Shown here: piece by piece, positions 48,501 through 55,833 of the stretch
Position numbering within the stretch: the stretch's first letter is position 1
Layout of the letters: the number at the start of each line of letters is the position of its first letter
Source: Fabrea salina
Taxonomy: Eukaryota; Ciliophora; Heterotrichea; Heterotrichida; Fabreidae
DNA length: 64,000 bases
Assembly: GCA_022984795.1 (NCBI GenBank)
Contig: JALIHJ010000033.1
Span: forward strand, 1 to 64,000
Reading direction: 5' to 3'
Translations under genes and position numbers: made by a program
The notes under the pieces: generated by a model
Databases searched by the model: none
The model's input: only the letters and a program-made list of their open reading frames with translations
What the model was told of the DNA's origin: nothing

Positions 48501-51500
48501 CCAAGCTAAGAAAAAACTAGAGTCTTCTCAGAGAAGACTTGAAGAGTGCGAGGAACAACTCACTGAGTTAGACAACCAAGTAGAGGAACTCCGAGGCAAC
48601 TTCGCACAAAGAACCAGTGAAGCTGAACAACTCAAGTCAGAACTAAAGCAAGCTGAAGACACTCTGCACTCTGCACAACAACTTTTGGGAAAACTTTCTG
48701 GAGAAAAAGACAGGTGGGAAGGCCAACTCAAAGAACTCCAGCAAAGTCTTGACTTGATGCCTAAACATTCTATGCTGGCTGCAGGGTTTGTGACCTACCT
48801 AAGTTCGCATCCCGAAAACGTTAGGGAGTCAACCATCAAGAACTGGAAGAACTCTGCTGGAACTCCTAACTTCGAGTTCAGAAAGTTCATGTCTTCAGAA
48901 AGCGAAATGCTTCAGTGGAAAGCTGAAGGACTTCCGGGGGACATTCTTTCTATGGAAAACGCTATAGTGATCAACAACGCTGTGAAGACTCCATTGATTG
49001 TAGACCCAGCTACTTCTGCAAGTACTTGGCTTAGGAACCAAGAAGCTGCTGATGCCATTAGTCAGTCCGACGCTAAGTTCACTACCCAACTTGAACTCTC
49101 AGTGAGGTTCGGGAAAACACTGATCATTCAAGAAGTCGACAAGATCGAAGCAATTCTGTTCCCTCTTTTAAGACTAGACTTAGTCAAGCAAGGTCCCAGG
49201 TGGACAGTCCAGATAGGAGAAAAACTCATAGACTTCACTGAAACTTTTAAACTCTACCTGTGCACTAGAGATAGCAGTATTGAGTTGCCTTCAAACACCA
49301 AAGCAGTGCTTAACGTAGTGAACTTCACAGTGACTAGGTCAGGACTTGAAGGCCAGTTGTTGAGTTTGATTCTCAACCACGAAAGACCTGAACTCGAGCA
49401 GCAAAAAACTGAAATGCTGGCTAAAGAAGAAAACTTAAAAGTGCAACTGGCTGACTTAGAAAAGAAACTTTTAGAAGAACTCGCTACTGCTGAAGGCAAC
49501 TTGCTTGAAAACAAGTCTTTGATAGAAAGCCTCAACAACACCAAAGCCAACAGCAACGACATCGGCGAAGCTTTGAACAAGTCCCATGAACTCCAAGCTT
49601 CTTTAGACGAACAAAGAGAAGTCTACAGAGAACTAGCTTCCCAAGGAGCCTGTATCTACAGTCTGCTGCAAGACCTTAAAAAGACAAACAACATGTACCA
49701 GTACTCACTTTCTAGCTTTTTGTCGCTCTTCAACACGTCGCTTGACCTCAAAGACCCCCCTGAAAACCTCCAAACCAAACTCTCTGTGCTGTCTAGACGG
49801 CTGATTAAAATCATCTTTGTGTACATTTCTAGGTCGCTTTTCAAGCAAGACAGAATGATGTTTGGACTCCACTTTGTCAAGGGAATCAGAGAAGAACTCT
49901 TCGAAAACAACGAATGGGAGTTCTTGAAAGGAGAAGTAGCTGCTACTGGCGACGCTGGAAGACTGTTCCCAACTTGGGCTGCAGAAGACAGACGCGATGA
50001 GTTCGGAATGCTGGGAGCTACTCTGCCTAAGTTAGTTAACTACATCCAACTCGACAACGACCAGATCTGGAAACCTTGGGGAGAGTCCCCTCAGTGCGAA
50101 GTAGAGTTCCCTTCACAGGCTAAGTTGACTGAGTTCCAAAAGCTCTTATTGGTGAAGGTACTTAGACCAGACCGACTGGAGTCAGCAATGCAAAGGTTCA
50201 TAGCTGACGGACTTGGAGAATCTTCTGTGTCGCCGCCAACTCTGTCTTTCCCTGAGATCCTCCAAGAAAGCAAGTGTGAAGAACCCATTTTGTTGATAGT
50301 GTCTCCAGGAGCTGACCCGACTAAAGAGCTTGAAGAGTTTGCTGAGAACTCTATAGGCAGAGACCGACTCCACGAAATGGCTATGGGAGGAGGCCAGAAC
50401 GAAGAAGCTCTAGGGATGCTTAGAGAAGCTGCTCACAAAGGCGACTGGGTGTGTTTGAAGAACTTGCACTTAGTGACCAGTTGGCTTCCTTCGCTTGAAA
50501 AAGAACTTAAGCTTGTGAGGCCCCACAAAGACTTTAGACTCTGGTTAACTACAGAGCCCCACCCTAAGTTCCCTTCTATTCTTTTGCAAACTTCGCTCAA
50601 GATTACTTATGAGTCTCCGCCTGGAGTTAAAAAGAATCTGCAAAGGACCTACAACTCCTGGAACAAAGAGTTCATAGAAGGAGGAAACACTTTAAGAGCA
50701 CAAGCAATGTTTTCACTGGCTTGGTTCCACGCAATTGTTCAAGAGAGAAGAACCTACATTCCTCAGGGCTGGTCTAAGTTCTACGAGTTCTCACTTGCAG
50801 ACTTAAGAGCTGGCTGTGACCTTTTGGAGCAGGTACTTTCTAGGTCTTCTGACTGGTCCACTTTAAGGGGACTCTTGGAAAACGCTGTCTACGGCGGAAG
50901 AATCGACAACGACTTTGACATGAAAGTTCTTTCTACTTACTTGAGGCAGTACTTCGACGACTACACCTTTAGAAACGGAAAGCTTTCTGAGCAGGTCAGA
51001 CTTCCTAACTCCCAAAGCCACCAGAACTACAAAGACCTTATAGAAAGCTTGCCAGACACTGACTCTCCAGAGATATTTGGACTGCCACTCAACATTGGAA
51101 GGTCTGTGCAGAGGTTCAACAGCTCAAACGTTATCAAGCAACTCAAGCAACTATCTGCAGTGAGCCAAGAAGAACTTAAGTTCGACAGAGAAGAGTGGAG
51201 TGCCAAGCTAGGTCCTTTGTGGAACTTGTGGCAAACCCTTCACAAGCCAGGTGACAAAATCAAAGGCGCACTCAACGACAGCCAAGATCCTTTGGAAAGT
51301 TTTGTGTTTATGGAGGCTAACTTTGCCTTTAAGATGCTGGAAAAGGTACACCAGTCTTTAGAAGGCATTTCAAAGGTTATTCTAGGAACAGGAATGCTGA
51401 CCAGCAAAATAGAGCAAGACGCTAAAGCCTTGTTGCAGAGCCAAGTTCCTGAAAGCTGGAGTGAAATCTGGGAAGGACCATCTAGTCCTGTTTCTTGGCT

Positions 51501-51990
51501 GAGAGCTCTTGTTAGAAGAACAAACGCCCTTAAAAAGTGGGTAGAAGCCACTCGCAACAAAACTCTGTTCCAAAAAGGTATTTCTCCTGGGGAACTGTTC
51601 CACCCCCAAACTTTCTTAAACGCTTACAGACAAATGACTGCCAGAGAACTAAACATCCCTATAGAGCAACTCAAGTTAGTTTCTTCTTTCCAGTCCAAAC
51701 TTGGAATCCAGCTTAAAGGTATCTTACTTCAAGGCTGTGAGTTCTCAGGCAGTAGCTTAACTTCGCCTTCACCTAACTCACCAGAACTCACTCAGATTCC
51801 TAGTGTAAACGTAGCTTGGGTCAGACAAAGTGACTCTGAGCCCACTCCACTTGACCAAACAGTTCCAGTGCCTTTGTACACCACTCTTGACAGAACTCAG
51901 TTGTTGGCTACTCTCAACCTGCCTAACTCTGGTTCGGCCGAGCAACGCATCATCAGCGGAGTAGCTCTTTTCCTTAATGGTTCCGAATAA
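39517..51990 (+). CDS. Cytoplasmic dynein-2 (IFT dynein) heavy chain
   Basis: An uninterrupted frame of 4157 codons. Similarity to DYNC2H1 runs from the start: SSLLRSIKAVAQPIL, LQNLLTELEAGL, GRMMELDLKDGLLKVGYSDKL, and FRPPLEELKSKFYKEIRNFISIPNNFQGLG. Tail and linker lead to six AAA modules: AAA1 P-loop GPAGTGKTE at 1616, AAA2 GPSGCGKST at 1907, AAA3 GPEGSGKN at 2217, and a degenerate AAA4 GESGAGRRN at 2552. Stalk helices start near 2768 and 2987 with the microtubule-binding domain between. The C-terminal domain ends near LNGSE. This motor drives retrograde intraflagellar transport. Length is slightly under the human 4307. Degenerate AAA3/AAA4 loops are usual for this class. No introns in 12.5 kb. 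Confidence 0.98.
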   Translation: MSDARNAYILGCAQAALGVSNLPSSPLISSFLDASEYATLQVTYDSEAEYSSELKPARGKREVHFVKTVPKPLGESEIQECVVMGTLGQDPVSSLLRSIKAVAQPILSSSSADSRLQNLLTELEAGLNSIYRTGPKGDSLEYIFLPNDEFEYWDSQRHEQAKVFSDHFSRISRQWSELSTLTFSELQDLLEETLDVLDILWRENFPQPRMDKLFNVMAEAICRKVQNALPNSELWGGELANVCVKLREGLNACERWIEIMQELAQNYWRAERPWQGQLPKSDQLMRFSMRVEEVLNIRTQHDELLRLLSSEELKAFNVSRAFDPFRKMQVLHVSPYTDQKWQDSKAKYDSNMSAIEQEISNKLEKEVLEDSNPAQKLRDFQKWKGLLSRPNISKALHPQREHLLDQLIVHVESMTEQFNSKSDIYVDPNMSPLVSSVIWARQIQNKISKLISSAASLFTDLPNLSKLKQMCESLNKKLNDYQKQQFRDWKTEVERSIQDPNDPLALEITGRMMELDLKDGLLKVGYSDKLVQLLKETRQLSEYGFPIPKNFKKIAMQGKKYYKEAITLKQVANFYNNMSSQIIDSQKRLLLDAAIHFEEEVKSAQNMRNGTVTWQNPVEVEEYIQKVQKAATDLMTENRRLRKAHFEIIEQIGELQNIDLLRNRSTWKEKLDGIRREIDSVTEGKDEEAARSWKAALDKELYKSLEVQYKYGLDNLNQNLPEIKADLAFLNKTLQFRPPLEELKSKFYKEIRNFISIPNNFQGLGGNPEVYRKMPDKNSDGLLTLYSKAEELFKELKETLEIYKPWVVLGKVNIETLVEENLKEVVDWEHNFRVLKQKRKEVEKLAESHKVHCFYISTTPLKAAIEDQLQRFSDALVVSLKTTLRTDTQLLEEFLKTAQTKLTARPQNVDEISKAQSEALEVANQKEEMQNKYQGLQDKTKLLKQLTGTGPNLSGVTDKWENFSSSLETFGEVIEQQREVVKQDIANRTEDLSTALEKFASRWQALKPKPLDEIDMESAIEQAERVKEWRNDWQALKDQISKLKEECSQFSMPVPDFDIQEVESEITETESSWGLFEEFRQDLDKMAEEDWFSFRSRLYNFQDFFLNWSEKLKARSKDPVSRFMTSQIESYKRAWPLLKLITGEGFEKEHWKTLFHYLKLPKEVTVENLKFKHFLDSVHYLIASADQVKELQARAQGEVTIREAIQELRVWCDEATFTLFEHVQNDRVTPLIKEWKEILTQVSDNQALLSSLKESRFFYRFEDQVSQFESKLSALDEYLAKLSVIQRKWVYLEPIFGRGALPQEQGRFKRVDEEYRAIMLGLGSDSRVITLTNIPGLKDTLENLLDQLDRCQKALNDFLEEKRSKFPRFYFIGDDDLLEILGQSHNTNVIQTHLKKLFAGIHKVEIENEQITAFLSSAGEKVEMDSKVSVKDEVEAWLDRLSKEMVATLSKKLVTCLQSPDLSSIIQSQPSQLISLSQLVKFSEDCSKAIQSGNLSGFKQSLTQELTELTSQRVTDPLLLLKIKSLVLDQIHNIEVVESLIQKAVGSQNDWEWHRQLKFFMGKNKKCLIQMCEAQFNYTYEYQGNAPKLVHTPLTDKCYLTLTQGMMMGYGGNPYGPAGTGKTESVKALGQAFGRQVLVFNCDEGIDFKSMGRIFIGLVKCGAWGCFDEFNRLLEEQLSAISQQIQVIQWAIKAGEKTLELLGRTIEVNHNAGIFVTMNPAGKGYGGRSKLPDNLKMLFRPVAMSVPDNELIAEVLLFAEGFRTAKVLAKKVVELFVLSRQLLSAQEHYDWGLRALKTTLTIGGQLIQAEKAVTKELSEEREATLLIKAIRINTLPKLTYSDLKKFVPLVSDIFSGVSVEDITYEELEQAIKETMEELKLEYSESQSRKILQFYEATKQRMGVVLVGPSGCGKSTIWKVLKIAYEKLGQKMVTHVMNPKSMPRQQLLGFMDYDTREWNEGVLTAAARDCVRQPQDYRCWVICDGDIDPEWIESLNSVLDDNHLLTLPTGERISFGDNVNFIFETNDLRFASPATVSRMGMIFMSEEDVDTKRLITSWLKKQPEEDQARMEGWIEDYLPIALDWALMRSENMIVKTTKVGIVNSALSVLRGIKTKAELVYCLVKGLGSNFNTEMRSRLASELFDRCKEVPSDPRLPLNCYYSQSSEGLKAFVAEHESFGTEELVDPSDPPVVRTIGVQRDIQMFKSWLEQGDPFIIVGPEGSGKNLMLRTAFKQLKSTQVATLHCNAQTTASHVLQKLMHICVQSTSTSGKVLRPKESSRLILYLKDINLPTPDKYNTIQLIAFLQQIVTYQGFYDNLDFVYLERVQIVASMNPGSTVGRHELSPRFTANVRVLVVDYPTREELIHVYTQYLKNILREGKDSMSSRLAQSMVEIYQAVKSKFPIDEHRHYLFTPRDLTGWAFGLLRYEGGPGVLEAWGYEGLRVFKDRLVSKEHCMHFDGILNKELRQSLGHNEGVNCYYTTWSATHETKISWLSALGRVEASDLQTIMSQGLLAYEREFRELHMHIFEESLGNLAKLNRALSIPGGCLLLIGESGAGRRNAALLVSHMLNLEFFSPHITRQYSEKDFRKDLKQYLQAAGVEGKSCVLFLEDYQIVDSTFLQLMNSLIGGGEVPGLYTSEEIDPILAPLADEMRQEGKYRTLYEYFVSRVKKNLRVVLSLDHSHPFYEVYCASNPALYTQCHVFWMQQWSKESLRKVSQIELKEQLEDLPDKSELIELGITVHHSLPKTVQRNFIDLLKAYRKIYGKCFNSQGGQSSHLKAGLGKLQDAENQVQELKKTAEKQKQLLAHKQKEADEALKQITKAMEKAAERRQEMESLQNKLQEDNVKINKRKSEVEVELTDIQPMVDEAQKAVGSIRKESLDELKSLRMPPEPVHDVLSAVLRLMGNYDTSWNSMKDFLKGRSVIPSLMNFDPRLIKPEVRDDVNNLVRKKKNSFEPSIIERASLAAAPMAKWVKALLQYSVILEKIKPLEDDLNQAKKKLESSQRRLEECEEQLTELDNQVEELRGNFAQRTSEAEQLKSELKQAEDTLHSAQQLLGKLSGEKDRWEGQLKELQQSLDLMPKHSMLAAGFVTYLSSHPENVRESTIKNWKNSAGTPNFEFRKFMSSESEMLQWKAEGLPGDILSMENAIVINNAVKTPLIVDPATSASTWLRNQEAADAISQSDAKFTTQLELSVRFGKTLIIQEVDKIEAILFPLLRLDLVKQGPRWTVQIGEKLIDFTETFKLYLCTRDSSIELPSNTKAVLNVVNFTVTRSGLEGQLLSLILNHERPELEQQKTEMLAKEENLKVQLADLEKKLLEELATAEGNLLENKSLIESLNNTKANSNDIGEALNKSHELQASLDEQREVYRELASQGACIYSLLQDLKKTNNMYQYSLSSFLSLFNTSLDLKDPPENLQTKLSVLSRRLIKIIFVYISRSLFKQDRMMFGLHFVKGIREELFENNEWEFLKGEVAATGDAGRLFPTWAAEDRRDEFGMLGATLPKLVNYIQLDNDQIWKPWGESPQCEVEFPSQAKLTEFQKLLLVKVLRPDRLESAMQRFIADGLGESSVSPPTLSFPEILQESKCEEPILLIVSPGADPTKELEEFAENSIGRDRLHEMAMGGGQNEEALGMLREAAHKGDWVCLKNLHLVTSWLPSLEKELKLVRPHKDFRLWLTTEPHPKFPSILLQTSLKITYESPPGVKKNLQRTYNSWNKEFIEGGNTLRAQAMFSLAWFHAIVQERRTYIPQGWSKFYEFSLADLRAGCDLLEQVLSRSSDWSTLRGLLENAVYGGRIDNDFDMKVLSTYLRQYFDDYTFRNGKLSEQVRLPNSQSHQNYKDLIESLPDTDSPEIFGLPLNIGRSVQRFNSSNVIKQLKQLSAVSQEELKFDREEWSAKLGPLWNLWQTLHKPGDKIKGALNDSQDPLESFVFMEANFAFKMLEKVHQSLEGISKVILGTGMLTSKIEQDAKALLQSQVPESWSEIWEGPSSPVSWLRALVRRTNALKKWVEATRNKTLFQKGISPGELFHPQTFLNAYRQMTARELNIPIEQLKLVSSFQSKLGIQLKGILLQGCEFSGSSLTSPSPNSPELTQIPSVNVAWVRQSDSEPTPLDQTVPVPLYTTLDRTQLLATLNLPNSGSAEQRIISGVALFLNGSE

Positions 51991-52006
51991 GATATAAAGA
52001 TATTAA

Positions 52007-53314
52007 ATGGCAGTGACTTTCCGTGCTATTGACCAAAAGGCTTCTTGTGTCTACAACGTAAGTGAGGATTCAAGCAGTTCAAGTGACTCTGGAGAAGAGG
52101 AATTCATATCGAATCCCAAAATAAAGAAGAACCAAGTAGTGATGCTTGCACTTTCTATGTCAGGCTTGTTGATTTCAATTATAGAACACGAAGATAACTT
52201 TAGCTCTACTTCTAGTAAGTTCAGAAACCAGTCTTCACCCCAAGGAAACCTTCTTAGAAGCATAGTGTGTTTATCTACCTTTGTTTTAGCTTACTTGTTA
52301 GTGCTGGACTCCTGGCTGCAGTACAAAAACCAATACCGAAAACTCGAAGGCGAGATATTACTGGTGCCTTCTTTTTGGAAATCAAGTTACTTCAGAAACT
52401 TACTAGCTGAGTTACTAGTTACTTCAGTGCACTGTCCTCCTTTTGTGGACACTGAGTTTGAGTTTGAGCAGCTCTCCGGGAAACTAGTAGTATCCTTAAA
52501 CGGAGTCTGTTTGTCTGTTATGCTTTTAAGAGTTTACTTGGTTTTCCCTGTGTTAAGTAAGTTCACTAAGTGGGGCAACGAAAGAGCCCAAGCCACTTGT
52601 AGAACTTGCGGGTTCAACTTTAGGTCTTTGTTTGCGCTTAAAGCACTACTGAAAGAAAGGCCTTTGGAAGTTCTGGCATTTAGTATGTTAGGCTCCATAA
52701 TAGTGTTTGCTGTGGGAATTAGAGTTTACGAAAGGCCTTATGAGTTACTTAACACTGAAGAAGACAACTTTAAGTACATTTGGAATGGTATGTGGTTGGT
52801 TGTGCTTACTATGACCACAGTGGGCTATGGTGATTTGTACCCTAAAACTCACGTTGGGCGGTTCATAGGAGCCCTTTCGTGCTTATTTGGAGTGTTTTTG
52901 GTGTCTTTAGTGGTGGTTTCGCTAAGCAACGCAGTTAAGTTCAAAAAAGGAGAATCTAGGGCTTTTATGTACCTCCAGAAACTTGAGAGTTACAGAAACT
53001 ACGTTAAGTTTGCTAAGCTCAGTGTAAAGTCTGCTTTAATGTGCAACTTGGCTTGCAACAAGTCAAGTGAGTCAAACGTTTTTTATGAAAAGAAAAAACT
53101 CCAAAAGAACTTGGAGCAGTTTTGGTACTGGAAACAGGTGTGGAAAAGGGCTGACTTTGTGCCTGAAGAGTTTCTTTTGAATATCAATGAAAGGCTTTTG
53201 TACTACTTTGAAGTCATCCAGTCTAATATAAAGTTAGCTGACGAGTTAGACCAACAACTTGACGAACTCTTAAGTTCCCAAAAAGCAGCAATTAAGTTTT
53301 TAAGTGTTAAGTAA
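52007..53314 (+). CDS. SK-type (calcium-activated) potassium channel
   Basis: Encodes 435 residues. Six hydrophobic segments are followed or interrupted by the selectivity filter TTVGYGD at residues 270-276, preceded by WNGMWLVVLTM (pore helix) and followed by S6 (FIGALSCLFGVFLVSLVVVSL). The long, helical, basic C-terminus (QFWYWKQVWKRAD) lies where SK channels bind calmodulin. The S4 region (LLRVYLVFPVLSKFTKW) has few regular arginines, as in SK rather than Kv channels. The N-terminus is acidic and Ser-rich (SEDSSSSSDSGEEE). Plasma-membrane or ciliary K+ channels of this type shape calcium-driven behaviour in ciliates. Its last 8 bp overlap the convergent WD40 gene. Confidence 0.88.
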   Translation: MAVTFRAIDQKASCVYNVSEDSSSSSDSGEEEFISNPKIKKNQVVMLALSMSGLLISIIEHEDNFSSTSSKFRNQSSPQGNLLRSIVCLSTFVLAYLLVLDSWLQYKNQYRKLEGEILLVPSFWKSSYFRNLLAELLVTSVHCPPFVDTEFEFEQLSGKLVVSLNGVCLSVMLLRVYLVFPVLSKFTKWGNERAQATCRTCGFNFRSLFALKALLKERPLEVLAFSMLGSIIVFAVGIRVYERPYELLNTEEDNFKYIWNGMWLVVLTMTTVGYGDLYPKTHVGRFIGALSCLFGVFLVSLVVVSLSNAVKFKKGESRAFMYLQKLESYRNYVKFAKLSVKSALMCNLACNKSSESNVFYEKKKLQKNLEQFWYWKQVWKRADFVPEEFLLNINERLLYYFEVIQSNIKLADELDQQLDELLSSQKAAIKFLSVK

Positions 53315-54568
53315 TTATAACTGAAGCAACTACGCAGTTATTAGTGGTGAGTGAACGAATTTGTTTGCCTGTTTCTAAGTTCCAAATTCTAACTAAGGAG
53401 TCAAGACTGCTTCCAGACGCTAAGAATTTGTTGTTGTTTGATAAGCTGATTACAAGTACTGGGCTGTTGTGCTCTTTTAAGACTCTGTTATTTACCCCTG
53501 AAGTCAGACTCCAGATTCTAATCGTTTTGTCTATGCTTCCTGAAACTACAAAGTCATCTTTCTTTGAAATGGCTACTGAGTAGACACTGTCCTCATGGCC
53601 TTCTAGAACTCTAATCTGCTCTCCAGAACTCAAACTCCACACTTTAACTGTGCTGTCCAAACTTCCAGAAACCACAAACTCGTCTTTGCTCGAAATGGCC
53701 ACACACATAACAAACTTGGTATGTCCGTTAAATACCTTAGTCAGTTCTCGAGTACTTAGGTTCCATACTACAAGTGTTTTGTCATAGCTTCCAGAAACCA
53801 CAAACTCGTCCTTACTAGAAATAGCTAGACTCCTAACAGAGTGAGTATGGCCTTTGAGCACTGAGATTTGTTGTCCGGTAATTAAACTCCAAACTCTAAG
53901 TGTTTGGCCTCCACTTGCAGAAACTACGAATTTTTCATTCTTCGAAATTGCCACACAAAACACTGCAGCAGTGTGACCATTCAGCACATGAGTTTGCTTT
54001 GCAGTAGTTAGGCTCCACACTCTGACGGTTTTGTCATAACTCCCAGATACTAGGAATCCTTTTCTGGGAGAAATAGCTAGTGAGTAGACTCTGCCATTGT
54101 GACCTTCAAGCAGTTTGGTTTGTCCATACTGCCAGACCTCAATGGCTTTTTCGCTGCCTCCAGAAACCACTATCGATTCAGAGCTTTTCGGAGTGCTCTG
54201 TGGCCAAATAAGGTCAGCAAGTTGAACAAGGTGCTCTCTAGAAGGTAAAAGGGCATCTACTTGTTCTTCAACTATACAAATGCTTGCTGGGTCGTCTATA
54301 TAAAGGCTTTGTAGTTTTTCTTGGAGTTTATTGAGTTCTCGGAGTTGACTTGAGGTCATCTTCTCAACCTCTGAAATGATTTTTTCACTCAGTTCTAAGA
54401 TTTTTTGTTTTTTCTGGGAAATTTTGCTAACTATTTCATCTAACTTGGCCTTTTGGGAATAGGCTGGGTGTAGTGGCCTTGCATCAAATGCTCAGGTGCT
54501 GTTTTAGCACACAGCAAAGCTCCACAACTGCACTGAGCAATGAGTCTGCGCTTCTGAGGACCCTCCAT
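53307..54568 (-). CDS. Seven-bladed WD40 protein with Cys/His module, frameshifted N-terminus
   Basis: The intact frame from Met at 54359 gives 350 residues with seven WD40 units (VVSGSYDKTLVVWNL type), one full propeller. Upstream the minus strand still encodes the family N-terminus: from ATG 54568, MEGPQKRRLIAQCSCGALLC...EHLMQGHYTQPIPK. It then shifts frame at a run of four A (54451-54454), continuing as KLDEIVSKISQKKQKILELSEKI into the propeller. The two paralogues have an uninterrupted version; a fifth A would restore colinearity. This could be a real mutation, an assembly error in a homopolymer, or translation from the internal Met. The C-terminal 8 bp overlap the K+ channel end. Confidence 0.72.
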
Positions 54569-54573
54569 TTAAG

Positions 54574-55821
54574 TTAAGCTAGCCTAACTGACTGAACCCC
54601 GTAAATATGATCCTTAGGAATTCTAGTGTGCTCGCCCGTTTGGAGGTTCCAGAGTCCAAGTGCCCGGCCTTTGCCTCCAGCCACTAAGTACTTGTCTTCA
54701 CTTGACAAGTCCACTGAAAGCACAGCCCCAATGTCTCCTTTGAGCACTTGTGTTTGCTTTCCAGAAGCAAAACTCCACACCCTAACAGTTTTATCCTCGC
54801 CTCCAGAAACTACAAATTCGTCTTTACTAGAGACCTTGACTGACCAAACATTGCCTGTGTGTCTGTCAAAAACTTGAGTTTGCCTTCCCGAACTGAGACT
54901 CCACACTCTAACTGTTTTGTCTTTGCTTCCAGACACCACAAACTCATCCTTACTAGAAATGTCCACTGAGCAAACTTCTTCGTTGTGTCCTTCCAATACT
55001 CTGGTTTTCAGTTTGGAACTTAAACTCCAAACTCTAAGTGTTTTGTCTGCACTTCCAGAAACCAAGAACTCATCCTTGCTTGAAACAGCTACTGACCTAA
55101 CCCAGTCAGTATGCCCTTTCAGAACTTGGGTCTGTTCTCCACTAAGCAAACTCCACACTCTGATGGTTTCGTCTTTGCTTCCAGAAACTACAAACTCGTC
55201 TTTATGAGAAACAGCCACACACAAGACTAAATCACTGTGGCCCTTCAGCAACTGAACTTGTTCTTCAGTAGATAGATTCCACACTCGGATAGTTTTGTCA
55301 TCACTGCTGGAAACAATGAAATCCTTGCTGCACAACACAGCTACCGACTCAATTGCATCTATATGGCCTCTCAGCACTCTAGACTCGCCGTCTTTCCAGA
55401 TCCTAATGGCTTTGTCGGAGTTTCCAGACACAACTAAAGGTTTGGAGGGGAGCTTTTGAGTGCCTAGTTTTTGGATTAAGTTGTTAAGCTGAGCAAGGTG
55501 CTCTTGGGAAGGTCCTAGAGATTCTAGCTGTTCTTTAGCTTGGTCAATAGTTTCATAGGTTTCTTGTTCAATGTGGTTAAGCTGACCTAGTTGGTATGAG
55601 GTTATTTTTTCTACCTCTGAAATTAGTTTTTCGGCCAGTTCAAGAATTCTTTGCTTTTTCTGGAAAATAAGGGTGCTTAGTTCATTTAACTTTAGTCTTT
55701 CAGGAAGAGGTTGGGTGGAGTGGCCCTGGACAATGTGTTCAGTTGCATCGTTAGTACACAACAAAGCTCCACAACTGCACTGGGCAATAGGTCTGCGCTT
55801 TTGAGGATGTGACTCTTCCAT
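54574..55821 (-). CDS. Seven-bladed WD40 protein with N-terminal Cys/His module
   Basis: Encodes 415 residues. Residues 1-35 hold a small module, AQCSCGALLC...EHIVQGH, with the pattern CxC-x4-C-x6-H-x4-H, a probable zinc site. A coiled coil follows (about 45-115, IFQKKQRILELAEKLISEVE), then seven WD40 repeats (VVSGSKDETIRVWSL and similar) forming one propeller to the end. The module-plus-coil layout is reminiscent of B-box/coiled-coil TRIM-like scaffolds but has no RING. The WD40 units are unusually alike, suggesting recent expansion. It is one of three genes here sharing the module; its start is 12 bp from the channel-fusion stop. Confidence 0.88.
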   Translation of the reverse strand: MEESHPQKRRPIAQCSCGALLCTNDATEHIVQGHSTQPLPERLKLNELSTLIFQKKQRILELAEKLISEVEKITSYQLGQLNHIEQETYETIDQAKEQLESLGPSQEHLAQLNNLIQKLGTQKLPSKPLVVSGNSDKAIRIWKDGESRVLRGHIDAIESVAVLCSKDFIVSSSDDKTIRVWNLSTEEQVQLLKGHSDLVLCVAVSHKDEFVVSGSKDETIRVWSLLSGEQTQVLKGHTDWVRSVAVSSKDEFLVSGSADKTLRVWSLSSKLKTRVLEGHNEEVCSVDISSKDEFVVSGSKDKTVRVWSLSSGRQTQVFDRHTGNVWSVKVSSKDEFVVSGGEDKTVRVWSFASGKQTQVLKGDIGAVLSVDLSSEDKYLVAGGKGRALGLWNLQTGEHTRIPKDHIYGVQSVRLA

Positions 55822-55833
55822 CTTAAGTAATTG

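Noticed and set aside
54440-54460. Programmed ribosomal frameshift in the WD40 gene
   Set aside because: There is no slippery site plus stop pattern of the kind known from Euplotes, and the paralogues do not shift. A mutation or homopolymer error is simpler.
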